Of a DNA stretch of 64,000 bases, positions 51,900 through 60,423 are shown in pieces. Made by a program: the position numbers and the translations under genes. Under the pieces are notes generated by a model, which was not told where the DNA came from, ran no database searches, and saw nothing but the letters and a program-made list of their open reading frames with translations. The DNA comes from Vreelandella salicampi (lineage in GTDB: Bacteria; Pseudomonadota; Gammaproteobacteria; Pseudomonadales; Halomonadaceae): positions 186,001-250,000 of the forward strand of contig NZ_JACCDF010000003.1 of NCBI RefSeq assembly GCF_013415105.1, read 5' to 3'. The first letter of the stretch is position 1. Every line of letters starts with the position of its first letter.

Positions 51900-53064
51900 T
51901 TTGCAACCTTTGCTGACGCCGTTAACCGGTATTGGTCATTACACGCGGGAGCTCACACTGGCGTTATTGGCGCAGCCGCCAGAGGCAGGGGTCACGGTTG
52001 AGGGCATTACCGGACGTAAACGCGAGCCACTTTCTCTTGACCACCCCTTGCTGCAAACGCAAAGTGGCGCCTCCATTGGCGCTAGCGAGCGCGATAGCCC
52101 GGCATGGCAGTTGGCTCGCCGCTACTTGCGCAATCCGCTCACGCGAAAACTCTACCGTTGGATGTGTACCCAAAGGCTACAACTCACGGTGGGGCAGCAA
52201 GACGCCCTTTACTGGGAGCCCAATTACATTTTACTCCCATGGCGTGGGCGAAGCGTTGTCACGGTGCACGACCTTTCCCACGAGCGTTACCCGGCATTTC
52301 ATCCGCAGGAGCGTGTCCGCTTTTTTAGCCAGCATTTACCCGAAAGCTTGGCGCGTGCGACTCGGATTAACGTGGTGTCTCAGTTTACGGCGGATGAGCT
52401 ACAAGCACTGCACGGGATTGACCCAAAGCGTATCGATATCGTCCCCCCCGCTGTCTCATCGCGCTTTTTTGTTGCGCCTGAGGGGCAACAGCCTCAGCAG
52501 CTTCGCCATCGCTATCAGCTGCCCGAGCGGTTTCTTTTAAGTGTCGGCACGTTAGAGCCGCGTAAAAACCTGGTCAATGTGCTGGAAGCCTTTGCGGCGC
52601 TCCCCTTGAAAGAGCAAGCGGACTCACCGCTTTTGCTGGTCGGGATGCAAGGGTGGGGCGAGCAAACGTACTCCCAACGCGTGCAACACGCATTCCAACG
52701 TGGCACCATCCGCCGCCTAGGATACGTCCCCAGCGATGACTTGCCCGGTCTTTATGCCCTCGCGGCGGGTTTTGTGTACGTCTCGCTCTACGAAGGCTTT
52801 GGGATGCCCGTTGTCGAGGCGATGGCGGCGGGCACGCCGGTATTAACCGCGAACACCACGGCAACGACGGAGGTGGCCGCTGGCGCTGCGCTGGAAGTGT
52901 CCCCTCATGACGTTGATGCCATTCGCGAGGGGTTGCATCGGCTAGTGGCCGACTCCCACGATCAGCGGATAAAAGCGGGCGTCACGCGGGCAAGGGAATT
53001 TACCTGGGAGGCATCCGCCGAGCGGTTATTAGGCTCCTTTACTCAAGCGTTGCATTCAGCATAA
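51883..53064 (+). CDS. GT4 glycosyltransferase
   Basis: The 393-residue product starts MHIIINLQPLLTPLTGIGHY with the GIGHYTRELT acceptor-side loop of WbdB-like mannosyltransferases. VTVHDLSHERYP and INVVSQFTADEL follow. The donor half has LSVGTLEPRKNLVNVLEAF and SLYEGFGMPVVEAMAAGTPV. It overlaps the preceding GT4 gene and lies 14 bases before the exporter permease. It is likely to act in sequence with the upstream enzyme on an undecaprenyl-linked chain. Confidence 0.88.
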   Translation: MHIIINLQPLLTPLTGIGHYTRELTLALLAQPPEAGVTVEGITGRKREPLSLDHPLLQTQSGASIGASERDSPAWQLARRYLRNPLTRKLYRWMCTQRLQLTVGQQDALYWEPNYILLPWRGRSVVTVHDLSHERYPAFHPQERVRFFSQHLPESLARATRINVVSQFTADELQALHGIDPKRIDIVPPAVSSRFFVAPEGQQPQQLRHRYQLPERFLLSVGTLEPRKNLVNVLEAFAALPLKEQADSPLLLVGMQGWGEQTYSQRVQHAFQRGTIRRLGYVPSDDLPGLYALAAGFVYVSLYEGFGMPVVEAMAAGTPVLTANTTATTEVAAGAALEVSPHDVDAIREGLHRLVADSHDQRIKAGVTRAREFTWEASAERLLGSFTQALHSA

Positions 53065-53078
53065 GTGATTCTGTCATC

Positions 53079-53924
53079 ATGTCGATTTACCAACGACTAC
53101 CAGGCTACACCTGGTTACGGACTCAACCGCGGGCGCGGGCGGTATGGCAAAGCCTGCCGCTCATTTTGCATTTAACCCGTCAGGATTTGATCGAGCGCCA
53201 CACCGGCTCCCTTTTGGGCGGCGCGTGGACCTTCGTCTCACCGTTGGTCAATATCTTGGTGTTCGTGTTGGTGTTTTCCAGCATCATGGGCGCCAAGTTG
53301 GAAGGCTTTGGCGCCGAAATAGACCAGTACGCCTACAGTATTTATCTCATTTGCGGGATGCTGGCCTGGATCGCCTTTTCGAACAGCTTAGGGCGCGTTA
53401 CCCGGCTGTTTAAAGAGCACGGCCACCTGGTCACCAAAATCAACGTGTCGCTGTTGTCGCTGCCGCTTTCGGTGTTGCTGACCGAAACCGTGGTTTATGT
53501 GATTGGCATGGGCTTTTTTGCTGGCTTCTTGTTGCTGGTGGATTTTCCACTCTCGGGGTATTGGTTGCTGATTCCGTTGGTGTATCTGCTGCAGTGCGTA
53601 TTTGTTTATGCGCTGGGGCTGACACTGGCCATTTTGGCGGTCTACCTCAAAGATATCCAAGAAGTCGTGTCCGTGGTGTTACAAGTATGGTTTTGGGTTA
53701 CGCCGATTGTCTATGTGTTGGAAATCTTGCCCGGCTGGGTACAGTGGGGAATGCAATTCAACCCCGCTTTTGTGCTGGTCGATGCCTACCGCAGCCTGAT
53801 CATGCGTCAGCAGCTGCCGGATTTTCTGCCCATCACGCTGTTCGCGCTCCTGGCCTTTGGTTTATTGGCCCTCGGCCTATGGCTCTTAAATCGCACCGAG
53901 CGTGACCTACGCGACTGCTTATAA
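53079..53924 (+). CDS. wzm: ABC-2 type polysaccharide exporter permease (Wzm)
   Basis: The 281-residue inner-membrane protein has about six membrane segments and the ABC-2 polysaccharide family head LILHLTRQDLIERHTGSLLG, then GGAWTFVSPLVNILVFVLVF. Middle and C-terminal segments include YLICGMLAWIAFSNSLGRV and VVLQVWFWVTPIVYVLEILP, the latter characteristic of Wzm/KpsM/TagG. With Wzt it moves lipid-linked polysaccharide to the periplasm. It is followed ten bases later by the ATPase gene. Its presence argues for an ABC-dependent rather than Wzx/Wzy route. Confidence 0.93.
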   Translation: MSIYQRLPGYTWLRTQPRARAVWQSLPLILHLTRQDLIERHTGSLLGGAWTFVSPLVNILVFVLVFSSIMGAKLEGFGAEIDQYAYSIYLICGMLAWIAFSNSLGRVTRLFKEHGHLVTKINVSLLSLPLSVLLTETVVYVIGMGFFAGFLLLVDFPLSGYWLLIPLVYLLQCVFVYALGLTLAILAVYLKDIQEVVSVVLQVWFWVTPIVYVLEILPGWVQWGMQFNPAFVLVDAYRSLIMRQQLPDFLPITLFALLAFGLLALGLWLLNRTERDLRDCL

Positions 53925-53934
53925 CGGAGGCACG

Positions 53935-55203
53935 ATGATCCACATCCAGCGGCTCAATAAAACCTTCAAGCTTTTTCATCGCCCGGCGGATCGTTTGAAA
54001 GAAGCGATTACCGGCCGTACCCGGCACGAGAGTTATCATGCTCTGCAAGACATTACCTTCGAGGTAGCGCCGGGCGAGGTGCTAGGGGTGCTTGGGCGAA
54101 ACGGCGCGGGAAAATCCACGCTGCTGAAGCTGTTAAACGGGGTGCTGATACCCGATAGCGGTGACATCCAGATTGATGGCCGTATTACCGGCCTTCTCGA
54201 ACTAGGCACTGGCTTTAACACCGAATTGACCGGCGAGCAAAACATCACCGCCAACGGCTTGATGTTGGGCATGAGCCGAGATGAAATCGATGCAAAGCGC
54301 GAAGCGATTAAAGCCTTTTCCGAGCTCGGGGCCTACATCGACGAGCCGCTGCGCACATACTCCTCCGGCATGACCATGCGCTTGGCCTTCTCCATCGCCA
54401 TTCACGCTGAGCCGCGCTGCTTTCTGGTGGATGAGGCGCTCTCCGTGGGGGATGGCTACTTTCAGCAAAAGTGTATGAAGCGCATCCGTGAGTTCAAAGC
54501 CAGCGGTGGCTCGATTCTGTTTGTCTCGCACGATTTAAACGCGGTGAAAATGCTCTGCGACCGTGCGCTAGTGTTGGAAGCTGGGCGCGTGGCGTTCGAT
54601 GGCGATGCCGATGACGCGGTCAATCACTATAACCGCATCATGGCGCGCCAAGCCGAAGAGGAAGAAGGGCGGCAGCAACAGCGCCATCAGGGCGCCTACG
54701 GTAGCCAAGCCGTGAGCGTGGTTGACGGCTGGTTAGCGGGAGAAAAAAGCCAAAGCACGATGCTTTCCAGCGGCGAGAATTTGCATATTGCGCTGAAGCT
54801 GCAGGCACGCGAGGCGCTTGATGCGATCACGGTGGGTATCTTGATTCGCGACCGCTTCGGTCAGGATATTTTCGGCACCAATAGTTACCAGCTGGGGCAG
54901 GCCGTGTCGATCTCACCGGGCGAAACGCGCTATGTCCATGTTCAGCTGAAAGCCGATATCGCCCCGGGTAAATACACCGTGACGGTGGGCCTGCATAGCC
55001 AAGAGCACCACTTAGAAGACTGCTACTGGTGGCACGATAGCTACCTGCAGTTTGAAGTGGCGGGTTTTCAGCATCAGATATTTTCAGGTGTGTGCCGGTT
55101 ACCGATGACGATCAGCACCCCCGATACGCTCCCGCCTATGCCGCGAGATAGCCTAGCGCCCGGCCATGCCGAGACAGCATCACAACGTCAGGAAACGCCA
55201 TAA
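53935..55203 (+). CDS. wzt: ABC exporter ATPase with carbohydrate-binding C-terminus (Wzt)
   Basis: ATG 53935 has a strong GGAGG site and gives 422 residues. The ATPase part shows Walker A LGRNGAGKSTLLKLL, ITGLLELGTGFNTELTGEQN, the signature TYSSGMTMRLAF, Walker B CFLVDEALSVGD and switch FVSHD. From about residue 265 a beta-sandwich follows (LHIALKLQAREALDAITVGI, LIRDRFGQDIFGTNSYQLG, YWWHDSYLQFEV). This matches the Wzt C-terminal domain that recognises the modified end of an O-antigen before export. This pairs well with the methyltransferase next door, which could make that end. Confidence 0.93.
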   Translation: MIHIQRLNKTFKLFHRPADRLKEAITGRTRHESYHALQDITFEVAPGEVLGVLGRNGAGKSTLLKLLNGVLIPDSGDIQIDGRITGLLELGTGFNTELTGEQNITANGLMLGMSRDEIDAKREAIKAFSELGAYIDEPLRTYSSGMTMRLAFSIAIHAEPRCFLVDEALSVGDGYFQQKCMKRIREFKASGGSILFVSHDLNAVKMLCDRALVLEAGRVAFDGDADDAVNHYNRIMARQAEEEEGRQQQRHQGAYGSQAVSVVDGWLAGEKSQSTMLSSGENLHIALKLQAREALDAITVGILIRDRFGQDIFGTNSYQLGQAVSISPGETRYVHVQLKADIAPGKYTVTVGLHSQEHHLEDCYWWHDSYLQFEVAGFQHQIFSGVCRLPMTISTPDTLPPMPRDSLAPGHAETASQRQETP

Positions 55204-56765
55204 TGACGCACCCCACCCCACCGAGTGATCGTGAGTTTGGTGAAATCGACAGTTTGGTAAGCCGCATCAAATCCGTCGCGCGACGTTTAGAGGTCGATGA
55301 CACGACCCAGGCGCCGCCGCCGTTTGCCTACCGCGAGGCATTGGGAGAGTTGCTCGCGTCACCTCACTCAGGCGAGGCCTCGCCGCTTAGGTACATTGCT
55401 AATCGGCATGTGCCTACCTTGGCAGAGGTTTTCTGTGCTGATAAAAGCGACGAGGTGTTTCTGAACACGGCCTACCGGCTATTGCTGAACCGTGCACCGG
55501 ATGAAAGCGGCTTGGAAAGCTACCTAGCGCAGCTGCCCAAGGCGGGGCGCCTTTATGTGCTGGCGGATTTGCTCAGCGCGGATGAAACGCAAACCTCTTT
55601 GCGCCAACGCGGAGTGCGGATTGACTGGCAGGCGAACCTCACCCGCCCGATACGCCTAAGCCGAAAACTGGGGCCGTTAAAGCGCCTGACCCGGCCGTTC
55701 TTGCGCGTTGGCTACCGCTTGGCCAGCATCGTCATGCGGCCGCGTTTGCAAGTGTTAGCGCGCCTTAGGGCGATGGAGGTACGCAGCCAACGACGTGATG
55801 AGCTCGTTCGCGATGTGTTGCTTGAAATTGACGGTGAACTGCAGCGCACTAACGAACACGTCAGTGCTGAACTGCAGCGCTTAAGCGAAAAACAACGTGC
55901 GCAACAGCAAGACCACACGGCGTTTTGGAGCGCCCTGCAGCACTATCGTCGTGCAGTAGAGCGCATGGTGGCAGCGCCGGGAGCTTTTTCACAGTCTCAG
56001 GCCGAGTCTGAGCCCCCGCGTAATACGCCAGAATCCGCCGGTTTACTTTCGCAGGCGCGCTTTGATGCCTACTACCTGGCGTTTGAAGATGCCTGCCGGG
56101 GCAGCGAAGAGGATATTCGCCGCCACTTGATGAACTACCAGCCCCTCCTGGAAGCCGCGCATCACGTCGGCAACCAGGCCATGGACCTTGGTTGTGGTCG
56201 CGGCGAATGGTTAGCGCTGTTGCAGGAGCATGGTTTTACCCCACACGGGGTGGATCTCAATGAGGCGATGGTGGAGCACTGCCGCAAGCGTGGCTTTAAT
56301 GTCACCTACGCGGACGCGATTGCTGCGCTACGCCAGCAGCCGGATAACAGCCACGCGCTCGTCAGCGGTTTCCATATTGCCGAGCACTTACCCTTTGATG
56401 TGCTCTACACCCTGGTGGATGAGGCGCAGCGAATTCTCAAACCGGGCGGGGTAATGCTGTTAGAAACCCCGAACCCGGAAAACGTGCTGGTCGGCAGCCA
56501 TACGTTCTACCACGACCCCACCCATCGCAACCCGCTGACCCCCACGGCGATGACGTTTTTGCTCACCTATCACGGCTTTGGGGATGTGCATATCCAACGC
56601 TACAACCCCTATCCGGAGAGTGCCAAAGTACCCGGCGACGACCCGCTCACCGAACGCGTGAATGGCCACTTCTGCGGCCCGCAAGACTTTGCCGTGGTGG
56701 GCCAAAAAGTAGCGCCGATGGCATCGGCCCAAGAATCCGTGAACGGCGATCAGGAGGGCGTGTGA
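55203..56765 (+). CDS. Methyltransferase with DUF4214-like and coiled-coil N-terminus (chain-cap candidate)
   Basis: The start overlaps the wzt stop (TAATG). The 520-residue protein has a DUF4214-like helical part at about 85-135 (LNTAYRLLLNRAPDESGLES). A basic hydrophobic stretch (LKRLTRPFLRVGYRLAS) and a coiled coil (about 190-260) follow. The class I methyltransferase at about 325-500 shows AMDLGCGRGEWLALLQEHGF, FHIAEHLPFDVLYTLVDEA and ILKPGGVMLLETPNPEN. The order exporter-ATPase then coiled-coil methyltransferase resembles loci where a WbdD-like enzyme caps the chain and sets its length. No kinase domain is seen, so the cap would be a methyl group only. Confidence 0.82.
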   Translation: MTHPTPPSDREFGEIDSLVSRIKSVARRLEVDDTTQAPPPFAYREALGELLASPHSGEASPLRYIANRHVPTLAEVFCADKSDEVFLNTAYRLLLNRAPDESGLESYLAQLPKAGRLYVLADLLSADETQTSLRQRGVRIDWQANLTRPIRLSRKLGPLKRLTRPFLRVGYRLASIVMRPRLQVLARLRAMEVRSQRRDELVRDVLLEIDGELQRTNEHVSAELQRLSEKQRAQQQDHTAFWSALQHYRRAVERMVAAPGAFSQSQAESEPPRNTPESAGLLSQARFDAYYLAFEDACRGSEEDIRRHLMNYQPLLEAAHHVGNQAMDLGCGRGEWLALLQEHGFTPHGVDLNEAMVEHCRKRGFNVTYADAIAALRQQPDNSHALVSGFHIAEHLPFDVLYTLVDEAQRILKPGGVMLLETPNPENVLVGSHTFYHDPTHRNPLTPTAMTFLLTYHGFGDVHIQRYNPYPESAKVPGDDPLTERVNGHFCGPQDFAVVGQKVAPMASAQESVNGDQEGV

Positions 56766-57799
56766 AAGTACTGCTTTCTGCCACGTTGGTGCCGTTTATG
56801 CGCGGTGGCGCCGAACTCCATATTGATGGCGTAAGCCGCGCGCTGCGCGAGCACGGGCATGAGGTAGAGCTGTTGCGGTTACCGTTTCGCTTTAGCCCGG
56901 AAAGCGCCATTCACCACGCCATGGCGCACGCCAGCTCGCTGGATATGCAAGCGCCCAACGGCATCGAAATCGACCGTGCGATCAGCCTACAGTTTCCCGC
57001 CTGGGGCATACAGCATCCGCACCACACCGTATGGGTGATGCACCAGCACCGCGCCTGCTATGAGCTTTGGCAAGAAAACGACGTAAATGAAGAAACCAAG
57101 GCGCTCAAAGACGCCGTGCATGCCTTTGACCAACGCCACCTGGGCCAAGCGCAGGCGCTGTTTGCCAATTCTCAGCGTGTCGCCGAGCGTTTGGCCACGC
57201 ACAACGGCTTGACCGCGACGCCGCTTTATCACCCCCCGCACGGCGCCGAGCGCTTCTATACTGACGAGGCGTGGGATTACATTTTTTACCCCAGTCGTTT
57301 AGAGCGGCTAAAGCGCCAAGATTTATTGATCGAAGCGGCGCGCCACCTCAAAAGCCCGGTAAAAATCATCATCGCCGGGGAGGGCGGGCAGCGCGAATAC
57401 TACCAACAGCTGATCGAGCGTTATCAACTGCAACACCGCGTGACGCTGATAGGCCGCGTGAGCGAAGCAGAGAAGCTCGCCTGGTACGCGCATTCGCTGG
57501 CGGTGTTTTTTGGCCCTCATGATGAAGACTACGGCTATATCACCCTGGAAGCCATGCTCGCCGCAAAACCGGTGATCACGTGCCGCGACAGCGGCGGCCC
57601 GCTAGAATTTGTGGCGCACGACGCCACCGGCTGGATCACCGAGCCCGAGGCCCGCGCCGTGGCCCATGCCATCGATACCGCGTGGGAAAACAAAGCACAG
57701 AGCGCCGACATGGGCCGCGAAGGCCAAGCGGCTTACCACCGTGCGGGCATTAGCTGGCACAACGTGGTGGCCCGGCTGCTAGGCGAGGAGGGTGCATGA
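56762..57799 (+). CDS. GT4 glycosyltransferase
   Basis: The start is GTG in GTGA overlapping the previous stop, with GGAGG upstream. The 345-residue GT-B enzyme begins VLLSATLVPFMRGGAELHID and has HHTVWVMHQHRACYELW and ALFANSQRVAERL. The donor half opens FYPSRLERLKRQDLLIEAA and carries DEDYGYITLEAMLAAKPVIT with E-x7-E. It closely resembles the first half of the following protein, which suggests duplication. Sugar specificity is unknown. Confidence 0.87.
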   Translation: MKVLLSATLVPFMRGGAELHIDGVSRALREHGHEVELLRLPFRFSPESAIHHAMAHASSLDMQAPNGIEIDRAISLQFPAWGIQHPHHTVWVMHQHRACYELWQENDVNEETKALKDAVHAFDQRHLGQAQALFANSQRVAERLATHNGLTATPLYHPPHGAERFYTDEAWDYIFYPSRLERLKRQDLLIEAARHLKSPVKIIIAGEGGQREYYQQLIERYQLQHRVTLIGRVSEAEKLAWYAHSLAVFFGPHDEDYGYITLEAMLAAKPVITCRDSGGPLEFVAHDATGWITEPEARAVAHAIDTAWENKAQSADMGREGQAAYHRAGISWHNVVARLLGEEGA

Positions 57800-60288
57800 A
57801 AATTGCCCTGGTCGCGCCCAGTGGGGTGCCATTTGCGGTAGGGGGCGCCGAGAAGTTGTGGTGGGGTTTGCTCCACCACACCAATCAGCTCACCGACCAC
57901 CAAATGGAGCTGATCAAGCTACCCTCGCCGGAGCGTAACTTCGCCGAGCTGATGACAAGCTACGAGCGCTTTAGCCAGCTGGACCTTAGCCACTTTGATC
58001 GAGTGATTTCGACCAAATACCCCGCCTGGATGGTCGGCCACCCGGAGCACTACCTCTATTTGCAGCACACCCTACGTGGGCTTTACGACACCTACCCCTG
58101 GCCTGGGCGCGCCGCGTTCGATGCGTTTTCCCCTAACGCTTGGCCGGGGGACAAAAGCCGCCGGGCCATCCGCCTATTGCGCCACCACCCGGATATACGC
58201 CGCCTGCGCCGCTTGCTGGCCGCTCGCCCTGAGCGTGAACAACTGCCAGAACTGTTCGCCTGCGTGAATCGCTTGCTCCAGGGGCGCACGCTACCGCGCC
58301 GGGTGAGCGATAAGCTGTTTGTCTTCCCCGGCCCGCTAAGCCGCGCGGTGATTCATCACTTGGATGCCATCGCCACCGCGCCTGGGGCCATAACGTCCTA
58401 CGCGGCGATTTCCCAAAACGTCACCCGGCGGGCGCACTACTTCCCGCGCGGCGTGCCGGTCAAGGTGATTCATCACCCCTCGGATCTCGCTTGGCCTGAA
58501 ACGCCCACCGAGGCCCCCTCGCCAACGCCGTACTTTTTCACCGTGAGCCGGTTAGACGCGCCGAAACGGCTGGATTTACTCGTGCGGGCGTTTTTACGAA
58601 CCGAGATAGACGCACAGCTTTGGATTGCCGGCACGGGGCCGATGGCGGAGACGCTGAAAACCTTGGCGGCGGATGACGCCCGTGTGCGCTTTTTGGGCTT
58701 TGTACGCGACAGCGACGTGGCTCGGCTTTATCAGCACGCGCTGGCGGTGCCGTTTTTGCCCTTTGATGAAGACTATGGGTTGATCACCGTGGAGGCCATG
58801 CAAGCAGGCAAGCCGGTGATTACCACGCGGGACGCGGGCGGCGTGAATGAGTTTGTGCGCCACGGCGAGACCGGCTGGTGTGTCGCGCCTGAGCCTGACG
58901 CTTTGGCCGAGGCGCTCACCGAGGCCGCAAGCGAGCCCGCGAAGACCCACGCCATGGGCGTGAAAGCCCGCCGCGCGGTGGCCCACGTGACGTGGCCGGA
59001 TACCGTGCGTGAGTTGATCGAAGCGCTGGGTACATCATTGAATGCCCACTTCCCCACGGTAAAAGGCCTGGGCGCCGGGGCGCACTGGCTGGTGTTGAAT
59101 ACCTTTCCCGTTTACCCGCCGATGGGCGGCGGCCAAAGCCGCATGTTTCATTTCTACCGCCATGTCGCCAGCGAGCTAGGCGTGAAAGTGACGCTGCTGG
59201 TGTTGGCACCGGAAAATAGCGGCGAGCAGTGCCGGGAAATCGCCCCCGGCCTGTGGGAACATCGCATACCGCTCAGCCCTGAGCAGGCGCAAAAACAGCG
59301 TGCTCTCAATAAGGCGCTTGAGGTGCCGGTCGATGACATCGCCGCGGTGGAAGGCTTTCGCGATAACCCGCGTTTTATTGCCATGCTCAAGTATTACGCC
59401 CCCCAGGCGACGCTGGGCGTGTGCGCGCATCCCTATCTGGTGCACGCGATGGGCGAGTACGTGAACGCGCCGTTTTGGTACGAAGCGCACAACGTGGAGT
59501 CGCGTTTGAAGCGCACGATTCTCACCGATGCTTTAGCCCAAGGCGGCGACGTTGCCGTTCAAGCGCACAAAGCGCTGGCGGCGGTGGAAAACGCCGAGCA
59601 GCGCGCCTGTGTCGAGAGCGAGGAGATTATCGCTTGCGCCGAAGGCGACCTCATTGACTTTCGCCACGCTTACGCGCTGCCTGCAAACAAGGGCCAGGTG
59701 GTGCCTAACTGCGCGGATCTTACCCAGCTACCTTTTATCGATGTGGATCAACGTCTTCGCTGGCAGCAGCGCCTGCAGCAAACCCGCCCAGTGGCGCTGT
59801 TTTTGGGTAGCTGGCACGGCCCCAACCTGGAAGCGGCGGATTTTATTTGCCAAACCCTGGCGCCCGCCTGCCCAGAGGTGGTGTTTCTGCTGGCGGGTAG
59901 CCTGTGCGATCACCCGCAATATCGCCATTTGCCGCCCAATGTGCGCGCGCTGGGGCGGGTGAGCGATCGCGAACTCAAGGTATTGCTGGCAAGCGTGAGC
60001 GTGGCGCTAAACCCGATGTTTTCCGGCTCCGGTAGTAACCTGAAAATGCTCGACTACACCGCCAGCGGCGTGCCGGTGCTCACCACGGCCTTTGGTAACC
60101 GCGGGTTGGATTTCTCCGAGCAGGCTGTATGGATAGCAGAACAGCACGACTGGCCGAGGGCACTGCGGGAATTACTAGACGCACCCCAGCACGAGCGCCA
60201 TGCCCACGTGGCCCTGGCGCGCGAGCGCACCGAAGAGGTGTTTTCCTGGCCCTTGGCGGTCAGGCGTTTGGCGGATTGTCACAGTTAA
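57796..60288 (+). CDS. Tandem GT4-GT4 glycosyltransferase
   Basis: The 830-residue protein joins two GT-B transferases. The first (about 1-415) shows SGVPFAVGGAEKLWWGLLHH, ISTKYPAWMVGHPEHYLY, FTVSRLDAPKRLDLLVRAF and DEDYGLITVEAMQAGKPVIT. The second (about 435-830) shows NTFPVYPPMGGGQSRMFHFY, FWYEAHNVESRLK, LFLGSWHGPNLEAADFI and NPMFSGSGSNLKMLDYTASG. Both keep donor-site residues, so it may add two sugars in turn. It is coupled to the preceding GT4 by ATGA and is the last gene of the plus-strand run, which ends at the hairpin downstream. Confidence 0.88.
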   Translation: MKIALVAPSGVPFAVGGAEKLWWGLLHHTNQLTDHQMELIKLPSPERNFAELMTSYERFSQLDLSHFDRVISTKYPAWMVGHPEHYLYLQHTLRGLYDTYPWPGRAAFDAFSPNAWPGDKSRRAIRLLRHHPDIRRLRRLLAARPEREQLPELFACVNRLLQGRTLPRRVSDKLFVFPGPLSRAVIHHLDAIATAPGAITSYAAISQNVTRRAHYFPRGVPVKVIHHPSDLAWPETPTEAPSPTPYFFTVSRLDAPKRLDLLVRAFLRTEIDAQLWIAGTGPMAETLKTLAADDARVRFLGFVRDSDVARLYQHALAVPFLPFDEDYGLITVEAMQAGKPVITTRDAGGVNEFVRHGETGWCVAPEPDALAEALTEAASEPAKTHAMGVKARRAVAHVTWPDTVRELIEALGTSLNAHFPTVKGLGAGAHWLVLNTFPVYPPMGGGQSRMFHFYRHVASELGVKVTLLVLAPENSGEQCREIAPGLWEHRIPLSPEQAQKQRALNKALEVPVDDIAAVEGFRDNPRFIAMLKYYAPQATLGVCAHPYLVHAMGEYVNAPFWYEAHNVESRLKRTILTDALAQGGDVAVQAHKALAAVENAEQRACVESEEIIACAEGDLIDFRHAYALPANKGQVVPNCADLTQLPFIDVDQRLRWQQRLQQTRPVALFLGSWHGPNLEAADFICQTLAPACPEVVFLLAGSLCDHPQYRHLPPNVRALGRVSDRELKVLLASVSVALNPMFSGSGSNLKMLDYTASGVPVLTTAFGNRGLDFSEQAVWIAEQHDWPRALRELLDAPQHERHAHVALARERTEEVFSWPLAVRRLADCHS

Positions 60289-60339
60289 AGTAAAGCGCTC
60301 AATGTACGTTGTATTAGTGGTGGTACCTTCAAACGGATA

Positions 60340-60377
60340 AACACAAAGCGCCAGCAAAAATGCCAGCGCTTTGTGTT
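60340..60377. terminator. Bidirectional terminator between convergent genes
   Basis: AACACAAAGCGC and GCGCTTTGTGTT form a perfect 12-bp stem around a 14-base loop. It lies midway between the convergent stops of the tandem GT4 gene (60288) and the giant RTX gene (60424). The arms end in A- and T-rich bases, so it can serve either direction. Confidence 0.75.
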
Positions 60378-60423
60378 GCTTATGGCCGGGTAACCCCGTA
60401 CTCAATGCGAGATTAAAGCAGCA

